From an uncultured Eggerthellaceae bacterium (GTDB lineage: Bacteria > Actinomycetota > Coriobacteriia > Coriobacteriales > Eggerthellaceae), in the NCBI GenBank assembly GCA_910588945.1, contig CAJUSF010000051.1:1-64000 (forward strand): a DNA stretch of 64,000 nt. Reading direction: 5' to 3'. Made by a program: the position numbers and the translations under genes. The notes beneath the pieces are model-generated. The model made no database searches, had not been told where the DNA came from, and saw nothing but the letters and a program-made list of their open reading frames with translations. Shown in pieces: positions 29,219 through 36,902 of this stretch (position 1 is the stretch's first letter; each line of letters begins with the position of its first letter).

Positions 29219-29370
29219 AATTGAAAAGGCAGCAGGTAGTTCGTAGTGAAGCTAAAAATTCACGAGGTGTGCTTAGCTGGCGTGTGATGCGGGCGCGCAG
29301 CCTTCGCACTGTGAGCGCAAGCATCAAAACGTCAGATAAGCGCGCATTCGTGGATTTTGAGCGTCAGGTT
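29219..29370. repeat. Palindromic repeat family P3, copy 2
   Basis: Matches 17738-17905: it begins AATTGAAAAGG, has AAATTCACGAGGTGTGCTTA facing CGCGCATTCGTGGATTT, and a central TTCGCACTGTGAGCGCAAGC. It lies between the convergent ligase and racemase genes. Confidence 0.75.
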
Positions 29371-29396
29371 TTCAATCCTATTAAAGGATTGAAAAC
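29368..29396. other. Hairpin at the 3' end of the racemase gene
   Basis: GTTTTCAATCC and GGATTGAAAAC are 11-base perfect arms around TATTAAA, ending exactly where the minus-strand racemase stop begins. It abuts repeat P3. It is probably a 3'-end hairpin, and no clear T-tract is seen. Confidence 0.6.
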
Positions 29397-30119
29397 TCAA
29401 CAATATTCGGAAAGTATATCCTTAACAGGATAATCACATGCCAAGACCGAGGCATATGCAAGAGCATCCATCGAGTCGATCACAGGCACACCATCATAGA
29501 CCCTATCGATCCCGAGCAAAGAAAGCTCAGTGCACCCGAGAATGAGGCAATCGGCGCCCTTTTCAATGAGGTGATCGCAAACGGCATCAAGATAACCCAT
29601 CGGAGCTTTACGGCCAGCCTTCACATAATCGTAGATAGCAGACATCACAAGTCTTTGATCTTCAGCATCCGGAACGACAGATGTCATCAACGCTCCCTCA
29701 AAAGCGCGCTGATAAGCGCCACTTTCAATACTGCCATCCGTTGCGAGTATCCCGGCACATCCGCATCCGAGAGAGTTCGCCAAAGACGCCGTCTCCTTTA
29801 GGATGTTGAGCAACTTAGCGTGCTTAAGGACACTTGCTATCTCCTCATGACGCACATGGGCGGCATTGCATGGCATAACAAGAACATCACAACCCATCTC
29901 TTCAAGTTGCGAAGCCTTGTCTTGGAGCGGAGGTACAAAGGAAGGCGATGTGTCTTTTCCGAGAATGAAGCTCGTTCTGTCGGGAACTGTTGGATCGTTC
30001 AAAACGACGATATCGATATGTTCTTGGTCGGTATCAACATCGGTCATATCAACCACGCGCGCAAAAAGATCGGCGGTCGCCGCCGGTCCCATTCCGCCTA
30101 TGATTCCGAGTCTTTTCAT
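29397..30119 (-). CDS. Aspartate/glutamate racemase family protein
   Basis: A 240-residue PLP-independent racemase of the aspartate/glutamate racemase superfamily. GIIGGMGPAAT opens the protein, and the two catalytic cysteines are visible as C84 in MPCNAAH and C196 in LILGCTELS. NDPTVPDRT is typical of the aspartate racemase (RacD/YgeA) branch rather than MurI. The likely reaction is L-Asp to D-Asp. It converges on the D-aspartate-ligase-like gene, which would use the product. A broad-specificity racemase of the YgeA type is the main alternative. Confidence 0.8.
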   Translation of the reverse strand: MKRLGIIGGMGPAATADLFARVVDMTDVDTDQEHIDIVVLNDPTVPDRTSFILGKDTSPSFVPPLQDKASQLEEMGCDVLVMPCNAAHVRHEEIASVLKHAKLLNILKETASLANSLGCGCAGILATDGSIESGAYQRAFEGALMTSVVPDAEDQRLVMSAIYDYVKAGRKAPMGYLDAVCDHLIEKGADCLILGCTELSLLGIDRVYDGVPVIDSMDALAYASVLACDYPVKDILSEYC

Positions 30120-30238
30120 GTCTCAATATCCTATACCAAATATTCGAGATTAACAGAAACTAATGCTTTGATGTCGGTAAAGTAGATCCAAATCGACCGG
30201 ATTAGGAGACCTGCGCCATCAGATGACGCAAGGCGTTC

Positions 30239-30270
30239 AAAAAAAAGAGCCGCCTAGAATCAGGCGGCTC
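30239..30270 (-). terminator. Intrinsic terminator after rplA
   Basis: GAGCCGCCT and AGGCGGCTC form a perfect 9-bp stem with a 6-base loop, followed on the minus strand by eight T. It ends the secE-nusG-rplK-rplA transcript. Confidence 0.9.
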
Positions 30271-30299
30271 AAGGATCAATGCGAGTTGATTGCGATCGA

Positions 30300-31013
30300 T
30301 TACTCGGCATCAGCTTCGGCGTATGCGCGCTGAACTGAAGGATCAACGTCAACTGCCGGGCTCATGGTCGATGAGATTGCGATCGACTTCACATACTTGC
30401 CCTTGGCTGCAGCGGGCTTCATGCGAAGGATCTCATCATAGACTGCACCGTAGTTCTCAGCGAGCTGCTCAGCGGTGAAGCTCTTCTTGCCGATGATGAC
30501 ATGAGCGATACCATAACGATCTGCGCGATACTCAACGCGGCCGCCTTTGAGCTCATTGATAGCCTTTGCAACGTCATTGGTTACAGTGCCGAGCTTCGGG
30601 TTAGGCATAAGTCCGCGAGGGCCAAGCACCTTACCGAGACGTCCAACCTTGCCCATCTGGTCAGGGGTAGCAACAGCGGCATCAAAATCAAACTTGCCGG
30701 CATTGATCTGCTCGGTAAGCTCATCGGTGCCGACGATATCCGCGCCTGCCTCCTGAGCGGCCTTTGCGGCTTCGCCCTCAGCAAAAACAGCCACACGGAC
30801 GGTCTTGCCAGAGCCATTAGGAAGGCTTACGGTGCCACGGAGCTGCTGATCAGCCTGACGGGTGTCGATGCCAAGACGAAAATCGACGGTGACAGTCTCG
30901 TCGAAGTTGGCGGTTGCCATCTCCTTGACGATCTTCATAGCCTCAATCGGAGCAACCTCCATCTCGGGCACGAGTTCTTCAGCTGCACGATATCTCTTTG
31001 AAACTTTTGCCAT
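30300..31013 (-). CDS. rplA: 50S ribosomal protein L1
   Basis: A 237-residue L1 protein of the large-subunit stalk base, and an autoregulator in other bacteria. Landmarks are MAKVSKRYRAAEE, ADIVGTDELTEQI, GPRGLMPNPK and a FTAEQLAENY segment. AAAGGAAAG precedes the start. It is the last gene of the cluster; a terminator follows and rplJ/rplL are not present. Confidence 0.97.
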   Translation of the reverse strand: MAKVSKRYRAAEELVPEMEVAPIEAMKIVKEMATANFDETVTVDFRLGIDTRQADQQLRGTVSLPNGSGKTVRVAVFAEGEAAKAAQEAGADIVGTDELTEQINAGKFDFDAAVATPDQMGKVGRLGKVLGPRGLMPNPKLGTVTNDVAKAINELKGGRVEYRADRYGIAHVIIGKKSFTAEQLAENYGAVYDEILRMKPAAAKGKYVKSIAISSTMSPAVDVDPSVQRAYAEADAE

Positions 31014-31119
31014 TTTCTTTCCTTTCGTGGTGATGGCGAGCCCTGATCGACTCTTCCACTTCTCTATTGCAAAGGGCCCTTCTAAGCCCGATACAATCCT
31101 GTCATATCACTAGGGTCGA

Positions 31120-31623
31120 TTATTCACCCTCAGTGCTCTCGCCCTTGAGAAGAGCAGCGAGCTTACGGGTAACCTCGTACTTCTTCTTGAGCTCACGTCC
31201 CTCAATGCGAACGCCCATGGAACGTGCGGTACCGGCGATGATCTCCTTAGCCGCATCAATGTCGTTTGCGTTAAGGTCAGGAAGCTTGATCTCTGCGATC
31301 TCTGTGAGCTGCGCATCGCTTAGGGTTCCTACAGTCTGAAGCTGCGGAATGCCAGCACCGGACTGGATGCCGAGCTTCTCCTTGATGAGCACTGCTGCAG
31401 GAGGGGTCTTGCAGATGAAGTCAAATGTCTTGTCTTCATAAACAGTGATCTCAACAGGGATAATGGTGCCTGCCTGATCCTGAGTCTGCGCATTGAAAGC
31501 CTGGCAGAACTGCATGATGTTGACACCCTGAGCGCCAAGTGCAGGACCAACCGGAGGAGCCGGGTTTGCACCACCGGCAGGAATTTGAAGCTTAATAAAG
31601 CCTGATACGTTCTTGTCAGCCAT
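31120..31623 (-). CDS. rplK: 50S ribosomal protein L11 with C-terminal extension
   Basis: A 167-residue L11, about 25 residues longer than the common 141-143. The normal core runs from FIKLQIPAGGANPAPPVGPALG to ARSMGVRIEG. An additional basic then acidic tail (ELKKKYEVTRKLAALLKG) follows. L11 binds 23S rRNA at the GTPase centre. It lies between nusG and rplA. The extension is unbroken and looks genuine. Confidence 0.95.
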   Translation of the reverse strand: MADKNVSGFIKLQIPAGGANPAPPVGPALGAQGVNIMQFCQAFNAQTQDQAGTIIPVEITVYEDKTFDFICKTPPAAVLIKEKLGIQSGAGIPQLQTVGTLSDAQLTEIAEIKLPDLNANDIDAAKEIIAGTARSMGVRIEGRELKKKYEVTRKLAALLKGESTEGE

Positions 31624-31734
31624 TTTTGATAAACCTCGCTAATTATCAACTTTGCATTCTATCCACAAGGTCAAAGACCATGAGAAGCCCCGGTCCACTC
31701 GGGCATGATCCCAACCAGTGTAAATTAGATAAAG

Positions 31735-32265
31735 CTATATCTTCTCCACCTGATCGAACGTAAGCTCAACAGGTGTCTCGCGACCGAAGATGGAGACCAT
31801 GACCTTGACCTTACCGGCATCCGGCATGACCTCGGAGACAAGCCCATCGAAATCCTTCAGCGGTCCAGAGATAACATGGACAGCCTGACCGATCTCCATG
31901 GTGGTAGAGGTCTTCTTCGGAACCTCAACGCTCGTCCTTTTCATGATCTTGTTGTACTCGGCACGAGTAAGTGGGGACGGATTACCTTGGCTGCCGACAA
32001 AGCCAGTAACACCCGGAGTGTTCCTGACCGCCGCCCAGCTTCTATCGTCCATCTCCATCTTTACGAGAACATAGCCAGGGAAAACCTTCTTGTCGCTTTC
32101 CACTCGCCTGCCATCGTCTTTGATCTCTGCAACTTTTTCAGTTGGTATCTCGATCTTGAAAACGTTGTTCTCAAGGCCCATAGTCTCTATACGAGTCTCA
32201 AGGTTTGCCTTGACTTTGTTCTCATACCCGGAATAAGTATGCAGCACATACCACTTCTTTGACAT
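31735..32265 (-). CDS. nusG: Transcription termination/antitermination protein NusG
   Basis: A 176-residue NusG. The NGN domain begins KKWYVLHTYSGYENKVK and holds FPGYVLVKMEM and RNTPGVTGFVG. The C-terminal KOW domain has IGQAVHVISGPLKDFDG. It couples RNA polymerase with Rho and the ribosome. Its ATG overlaps the secE stop by one base (TAATG), and GGAGG lies before it, so the two genes are translationally coupled. Confidence 0.97.
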   Translation of the reverse strand: MSKKWYVLHTYSGYENKVKANLETRIETMGLENNVFKIEIPTEKVAEIKDDGRRVESDKKVFPGYVLVKMEMDDRSWAAVRNTPGVTGFVGSQGNPSPLTRAEYNKIMKRTSVEVPKKTSTTMEIGQAVHVISGPLKDFDGLVSEVMPDAGKVKVMVSIFGRETPVELTFDQVEKI

Positions 32266-32876
32266 TACTCAGCCTCCGTAGAAGATTCGCCTTCTGATGA
32301 TTGCTCAGCGCTATCACCCTCAGAACCAGCATCCGTAGACGCATCCGCATTACCACCGTCAGTTTCACCACCGTCAGTCGCAGAGGCATCAGCAGAAGAT
32401 GCATCGGAGCTTGCAGAGGAAGCATCGAGATTATCTCCACCGGTGAAGACGCTCATCCAATCGATGGTGGATGGGTCAGCACCTGAGACAAGGATCATCA
32501 AAGGTGTGATGATGAGGTTATCAAGCACAGCAACGAATACACCAAAGAAAACGAGAGCGACAACAACAACGCCTGTCCACCTCACAACATCGCCGCGAGA
32601 AGGCCACGTTACACGCTTGAGCTCCGCTTTAACATCACGGAAGAACTGGAAGCGCTTTTTCTTAGGCTTGTCTTCTTTCGATTTCTTATTATCCGCACTG
32701 ACCTTTGCGGGCTTTTCTTTCTCAGACTTCTTCTCAGCCTTCTCAACAGCCTTATTATCGGAGCCTTTGTCGCTCTGATCGACAAGCTCAAGGTTCTCCT
32801 CGCGATCGCGAGCTTCCCTCTTTGCTTGCCTAGCCGCCGATGCCTTGGCTCTTTGAGTCTTTGATTTCTTAGCCAT
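32265..32876 (-). CDS. secE: Preprotein translocase subunit SecE with long charged N- and acidic C-extensions
   Basis: A 203-residue SecE, against about 60-75 in most Gram-positives. The core (about 75-125) has FFRDVKAELKRVTWPSR followed by one membrane helix. Ahead of it is a Lys/Glu-rich cytoplasmic region of about 74 residues. After it comes a tail of about 55 residues of Asp, Ser, Ala, Gly and Glu that would lie outside the cell. The ATG at 32876 has AAAGGGA 5-6 bases upstream; the longer in-frame start runs into the tRNA-Trp. It is coupled to nusG. Confidence 0.92.
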   Translation of the reverse strand: MAKKSKTQRAKASAARQAKREARDREENLELVDQSDKGSDNKAVEKAEKKSEKEKPAKVSADNKKSKEDKPKKKRFQFFRDVKAELKRVTWPSRGDVVRWTGVVVVALVFFGVFVAVLDNLIITPLMILVSGADPSTIDWMSVFTGGDNLDASSASSDASSADASATDGGETDGGNADASTDAGSEGDSAEQSSEGESSTEAE

Positions 32877-32981
32877 TGATTCCCTTTGCTGCAAATTCGC
32901 TTTCGATAATGATCGAAAACTATCTATGTCTAAACGCCAAACAAGCAGCCCTGATTTCTCAGACTGCTCGAACAAACAAGC

Positions 32982-33057
32982 TGGCACGCCAGGAAGGACT
33001 CGAACCCTCAACTTTCGGTTTTGGAGACCGACGCTCTACCAATTGAACTACTGGCGT
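32982..33057 (-). tRNA. tRNA-Trp (CCA)
   Basis: A 76-base cloverleaf on the minus strand. Acceptor ACGCCAG pairs with CTGGCGT, the discriminator is G and CCA is encoded. The anticodon loop CTCCAAA gives CCA, and the T-loop GGTTCGAGTCC is standard. It lies between rpmG and secE, the classical position in actinobacteria and Firmicutes. Confidence 0.95.
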
Positions 33058-33084
33058 ATGCCTGTTTCAAAACTCAACTGAACA

Positions 33085-33234
33085 CTAACGAGTCTCACGA
33101 TGCAAAGTATGGCCTTTGCACCACTTGCAGTACTTCTTGAACTCGAGGCGCTCAGGATTATTCTGCTTGTTCTTTGTGGTCGTGTAATTGCGGCGCTTGC
33201 AATCAGTGCACGCCATCGTGACCAATGTTCGCAT
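33085..33234 (-). CDS. rpmG: 50S ribosomal protein L33, zinc-ribbon type
   Basis: A 49-residue protein starting MRTLVTMACTDCKRRNY and ending CKGHTLHRETR. Two CxxC pairs (CTDC and CKWC) make this the zinc-binding C+ form, and NPERLEFKKYC is the L33 signature. AAAGGAG lies 6 bases before the ATG. An internal ATG six codons in (MACTDCKRR) is also possible. It lies between tuf and tRNA-Trp. Confidence 0.95.
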   Translation of the reverse strand: MRTLVTMACTDCKRRNYTTTKNKQNNPERLEFKKYCKWCKGHTLHRETR

Positions 33235-33362
33235 GAATACTCCTTTTATTCCTTAATCGTTCGCAACTTCTTTTACAACACATGGATTTCGCAAGATAGC
33301 GGGGTTCACGATAATCGCAAACCCCGCGTTCATGCTGTGTGCCTAGATTCGATAGTCTAAAG

Positions 33363-34565
33363 CTATTTGATGATCTTGGTAACGCGGCCAGAACCGACGG
33401 TACGACCACCCTCGCGGATAGCGAACTTCAGGCCCTCTTCCATAGCAACCGGGTGAATGAGCTCGCCGGTGATGGTGACGTTGTCGCCAGGCATAACCAT
33501 CTCGGTGCCCTCCGGAAGATGTGCAACACCGGTGATGTCGGTGGTGCGGAAGTAGAACTGCGGACGATAGCCATCGAAGAACGGAGTGTGACGGCCGCCC
33601 TCGTCCTTTGTAAGGATGTAAACCTGACCCTCGAACTCAGTGTGAGGTGTAACAGAGCCCGGCTTGCAAAGAACCTGGCCACGCTCGATGTCCTCACGCT
33701 TGATGCCGCGAAGAAGAACGCCAACGTTGTCGCCAGCCTGTGCCTCGTCGAGCAGCTTACGGAACATCTCGATGCCCGTGCATACTGTCTTCTCGGTCGG
33801 CTTGATGCCAACGATCTCGATCTCGTCGTTCATGTGAAGAACGCCGCGCTCAACACGACCGGTAGCAACAGTGCCGCGGCCGGTGATGGTCATGGTGTCC
33901 TCGATAGCCATCAGGAACGGCTTGTCGACGTCGCGGTCAGGAGTCGGGATGTAGGAGTCAACTGCCTCCATGAGCTCCCAGATCTTGTCCTGATAACCCT
34001 TGTCACCCTCAAGTGCCTTGAGAGCAGAGCCGCGGATGATCGGGGTGTCGTCTCCCGGGAACTCGTAGCTGTCGAGAAGCTCGCGAACTTCCATCTCAAC
34101 GAGCTCGATGAGCTCCTCGTCGTCGACCATGTCGCACTTGTTGAGGAACACTACGATGTAAGGAACGCCAACCTGACGAGCCAGAAGGATGTGCTCACGA
34201 GTCTGAGCCATTGGGCCGTCGGTAGCAGCGATAACGAGGATCGCACCGTCCATCTGAGCAGCACCGGTGATCATGTTCTTGACGTAGTCAGCATGGCCCG
34301 GGCAATCAACGTGTGCATAGTGACGTGTGTCTGTCTCATACTCGATGTGAGCGATGGAGATCGTAATGCCGCGCTCGCGCTCTTCAGGAGCCTTGTCGAT
34401 GTCCTCGAAAGCTGTGAAGTCAGCGGTTGCGCTGCCGTGAGAACCGTCGTTCTCGGAAAGTGTCTTAGAGATAGCAGCTGTGAGCGTGGTCTTGCCATGG
34501 TCAACGTGACCGATGGTGCCGATGTTAACATGCGGCTTAGAGCGCTCGAACTTCTCCTTTGCCAT
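33363..34565 (-). CDS. tuf: Elongation factor Tu
   Basis: A 400-residue GTPase delivering aminoacyl-tRNA to the ribosome. G1 is GHVDHGKTT, G3 DCPGHADY and G4 NKCD; the switch I segment ERERGITI is intact. Codon use is strongly biased, as expected of an abundant protein. AAGGAGG lies 7-8 bases before the ATG. It sits between tRNA-Met and rpmG in a tRNA-tuf-secE layout. Confidence 0.98.
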   Translation of the reverse strand: MAKEKFERSKPHVNIGTIGHVDHGKTTLTAAISKTLSENDGSHGSATADFTAFEDIDKAPEERERGITISIAHIEYETDTRHYAHVDCPGHADYVKNMITGAAQMDGAILVIAATDGPMAQTREHILLARQVGVPYIVVFLNKCDMVDDEELIELVEMEVRELLDSYEFPGDDTPIIRGSALKALEGDKGYQDKIWELMEAVDSYIPTPDRDVDKPFLMAIEDTMTITGRGTVATGRVERGVLHMNDEIEIVGIKPTEKTVCTGIEMFRKLLDEAQAGDNVGVLLRGIKREDIERGQVLCKPGSVTPHTEFEGQVYILTKDEGGRHTPFFDGYRPQFYFRTTDITGVAHLPEGTEMVMPGDNVTITGELIHPVAMEEGLKFAIREGGRTVGSGRVTKIIK

Positions 34566-34636
34566 TGTTTGTCCTCCTTCAAGGAAATAATGAGTATTGC
34601 ATCAAACGCCCCGCATCGTGCGAGGCGTGAAATTCT

Positions 34637-34713
34637 TGGTAGCGGTGACTGGATTTGAACCAGTGACGCCACGGGTATGAACCGTGTGCTCTGACCAACT
34701 GAGCTACACCGCC
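34637..34713 (-). tRNA. tRNA-Met (CAT), elongator-like
   Basis: A 77-base cloverleaf. Acceptor GGCGGTG pairs with CACCGCT (terminal G-T pair), the discriminator is A and CCA is encoded. The anticodon loop TTCATAC gives CAT. The normal first pair argues against an initiator. A lysidine-modified Ile tRNA with CAT cannot be excluded by eye. Confidence 0.88.
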
Positions 34714-34883
34714 GTTTTCATCTCTAAGAAGCCCGAATACCGCGTCATGCTCAACTCGATCTCGGTTACGACCCCATAAGGTCGCGCCCGTCGATCTCGT
34801 TTCGCCTTCCTTGTCTTCGAACTTCTTAGAACGAAAACAACGAACCAGCGGCATATCTAAATGCTTCTCAATTGATATAATAA

Positions 34884-34959
34884 TGGAGCCTGCAACCGGA
34901 CTTGAACCGGTGACCTCTTCGTTACCAACGAAGTGCTCTACCGACTGAGCTATACAGGC
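34884..34959 (-). tRNA. tRNA-Thr (GGT)
   Basis: A 76-base cloverleaf. Acceptor GCCTGTA pairs with TGCAGGC, the discriminator is T and CCA is encoded. The anticodon stem CTTCG/CGAAG holds loop TTGGTAA, giving GGT. Confidence 0.93.
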
Positions 34960-35149
34960 ACTTTGATCTCTTTCATATGATTCATCTACTTCGTCAGACC
35001 TCTCGTCGTCTGCTCACTCACAGCACAAAGGCTGCTCAATCGCATCCGCTCAGGTCCTCCTCGTATCTAAACCATTCGAAAGGCTCAAATCTATTTCAAA
35101 CGCTCCGGACATTTAGCCGGAAGCGATGAAATCTCTCAAAGTGAAGAAA

Positions 35150-35234
35150 TGGTGGGCGCGCTAGGATTCGAACCTAGGTAGGCATAGCCAACGGGTTTAC
35201 AGCCCGTCCCCTTTAACCACTCGGGCACACGCCC
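35150..35234 (-). tRNA. tRNA-Tyr (GTA)
   Basis: An 85-base class II tRNA with a long variable arm. Acceptor GGGCGTG pairs with CGCGCCC, the discriminator is A and CCA is encoded. The anticodon loop CTGTAAA gives GTA. It is the first tRNA after the promoter at 35369-35397. Confidence 0.95.
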
Positions 35235-35368
35235 ATTTCGGCACTATCGATTCAGATGTGTATCTACAAAGCATTGTAAATGATACATCAGAATCTTCAA
35301 ATTTCCATGTGCAGTTTTCAAGTTGCCACTGCGACTTTTCCCTATCTGGTTAAAGTCGAGCGTTTGGA

Positions 35369-35397
35369 ATGATACGCTAGCAAAATCAAGGTGTCAA
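35369..35397 (-). promoter_or_regulatory. Strong sigma-70-type promoter of the tRNA-tuf cluster
   Basis: On the minus strand TTGACA and TATCAT are separated by exactly 17 bases. Transcription would begin near 35361 and run into tRNA-Tyr, tRNA-Thr, tRNA-Met and tuf. The rest of 35235-35537 holds no gene. Confidence 0.85.
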
Positions 35398-35450
35398 CCA
35401 TTAACACGCCTCCGGGTGTATCCATTCGATAACATGTGCTAAACCAAAGG

Positions 35451-35472
35451 TGAGCGCGAGGGCTCCCGCTCA
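35451..35472. promoter_or_regulatory. Inverted repeat upstream of the flavodiiron gene
   Basis: TGAGCG-C-GAG and CTC-C-CGCTCA form interrupted arms around GG. A TAGAAT hexamer at 35483-35488 may be the -10 box, which would put the palindrome at the -35 region, a repressor or activator position. No matching site elsewhere was seen. Confidence 0.35.
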
Positions 35473-35537
35473 TATATTAGAGTAGAATCCTCTTTATCAA
35501 AAACCATCGTCCATCGGCTATAAAAGGAGAACTCATT

Positions 35538-36710
35538 ATGTTTAAAGCCATAGAGATCGCCAATGATATCCACTGGGTCGGCGCGCTGGAATGGAATGAA
35601 CGATACATTCATGGTTTCAGCATGCCCAAAGGCTCCACAAATAACGCATATCTAATCATGGATGAGAAAATCACATTGATCGACACATGCATGGGAGGTC
35701 TTTCCAAAGAACTGATCGAGCGCATTTCCGATGTTGTGGATCCGGCCGATATTTCTTATATCATCTCGAACCATAGCGAAAAGGACCACGCGGGCGCAAT
35801 TAGTAGTCTTATCGAAGTTGCACCTAATGCCGCTATTGTCACGAGTATGCCCAAAGGGCTCGCTATCCTTAAAAAATATTACGGCGAGGATAGAGAATTC
35901 ATCCCTGTGAAGAGCGGCGATGTTCTCAACATAGGCAAACGCGATCTCACGTTTATCCACACACCAATGGTTCACTGGCCGGACAATATGGTCACCTACT
36001 CTCCCACCGACAAGATTCTTTTCTCCAATGACGCCTTCGGGCAGTTCATTGCTACGAGCAAGCGATTCGATGACGAGGTGGATGTGACCGAGATTTGTCG
36101 TTTCGCGAAGAAATACTTCGCCAATATCGTTGCACCGTTCAAGAAGCAGACCCTGCGCGCGCTTGACGCTGTGGATGGCCTAGATATCGACATGATCGCG
36201 CCATCACATGGCATCATCTGGCGCTCGCATGTGAGCGATATCATCAAGCTGTATCGAACTTGGTGTGCAGCCGATCCAACAGATTCGGCGGTCGTGGTGT
36301 ACTCAACCATGTATGACTCCACGAAACGTCTTGCTGAAGCGGCATGCGAGGCATTCATCCAAAAAGGGCTCGATACACGTCTCTACGATCTGGATATCTC
36401 GGATATATCCGACATCATGACAGATGTGATGGACGCGAAATACCTCGCCGTCGGCTCGCCTACCCACAACAACACCGTGCTTCCGCCTATGGGACAGTTC
36501 CTTACTTATTTGAAAGGGCTCGCACCAAAAGGCAGAACTGGCATAGCGTTTGGCTCATACGGATGGGCGGCTGCTGGCGCAAAAGAGATTACCGAGACAT
36601 TGCAAAAAGCCGGATATGATACGCCGCTAGATACTTTCACATGCGAATGGAACACTGACAAGTCCGACGAGAATGCCCTCTACGACCAGATAAGCGCACT
36701 CGTATCATAG
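35538..36710 (+). CDS. FprA-type flavodiiron protein (A-type flavoprotein)
   Basis: A 390-residue cytoplasmic enzyme reducing O2 or NO to protect an anaerobe. The N-terminal metallo-beta-lactamase-fold domain has the diiron ligands HSEKDH near residue 80, His in MVHWPDNM, Asp in SNDAFG and His in PSHGIIW. The C-terminal flavodoxin domain (about 250-390) has YSTMYDSTKRLAE for FMN binding. AAAAGGAG lies about 7 bases before the ATG. It is monocistronic and divergent from the tRNA cluster. No rubredoxin gene is adjacent, so the electron donor is unknown. Confidence 0.93.
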   Translation: MFKAIEIANDIHWVGALEWNERYIHGFSMPKGSTNNAYLIMDEKITLIDTCMGGLSKELIERISDVVDPADISYIISNHSEKDHAGAISSLIEVAPNAAIVTSMPKGLAILKKYYGEDREFIPVKSGDVLNIGKRDLTFIHTPMVHWPDNMVTYSPTDKILFSNDAFGQFIATSKRFDDEVDVTEICRFAKKYFANIVAPFKKQTLRALDAVDGLDIDMIAPSHGIIWRSHVSDIIKLYRTWCAADPTDSAVVVYSTMYDSTKRLAEAACEAFIQKGLDTRLYDLDISDISDIMTDVMDAKYLAVGSPTHNNTVLPPMGQFLTYLKGLAPKGRTGIAFGSYGWAAAGAKEITETLQKAGYDTPLDTFTCEWNTDKSDENALYDQISALVS

Positions 36711-36834
36711 GCTGCTTGCTTCGAAGAGCTCTCCCCTTTATTTTTCTTCGATCCATTATGCAAGCTGACATAACAGCGAAAACCTTCGGACCAGCCATTC
36801 ACTTCCAATGATCCACTTCGCAACACAAAACAAC

Positions 36835-36864
36835 GCGACCCTCTGAAATGTTTCAGAGGGTCGC
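36835..36864 (-). terminator. Strong hairpin terminator between the flavodiiron and hydrolase genes
   Basis: GCGACCCTCTGAAA and TTTCAGAGGGTCGC are 14-base perfect arms around TG. The minus-strand side is followed by GTTGTTTTG. It probably ends the minus-strand hydrolase transcript and may work in both directions. Confidence 0.75.
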
Positions 36865-36902
36865 ATCGCATTAACGCCACTCGATATGATTTAAATGGCT
36901 TG

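Noticed and set aside
33339..34658. A 439-codon open frame on the plus strand opposite tuf
   Set aside because: It is the mirror of a gene with extreme codon bias, which leaves antisense frames open. It has no ribosome-binding site and no family-like sequence.
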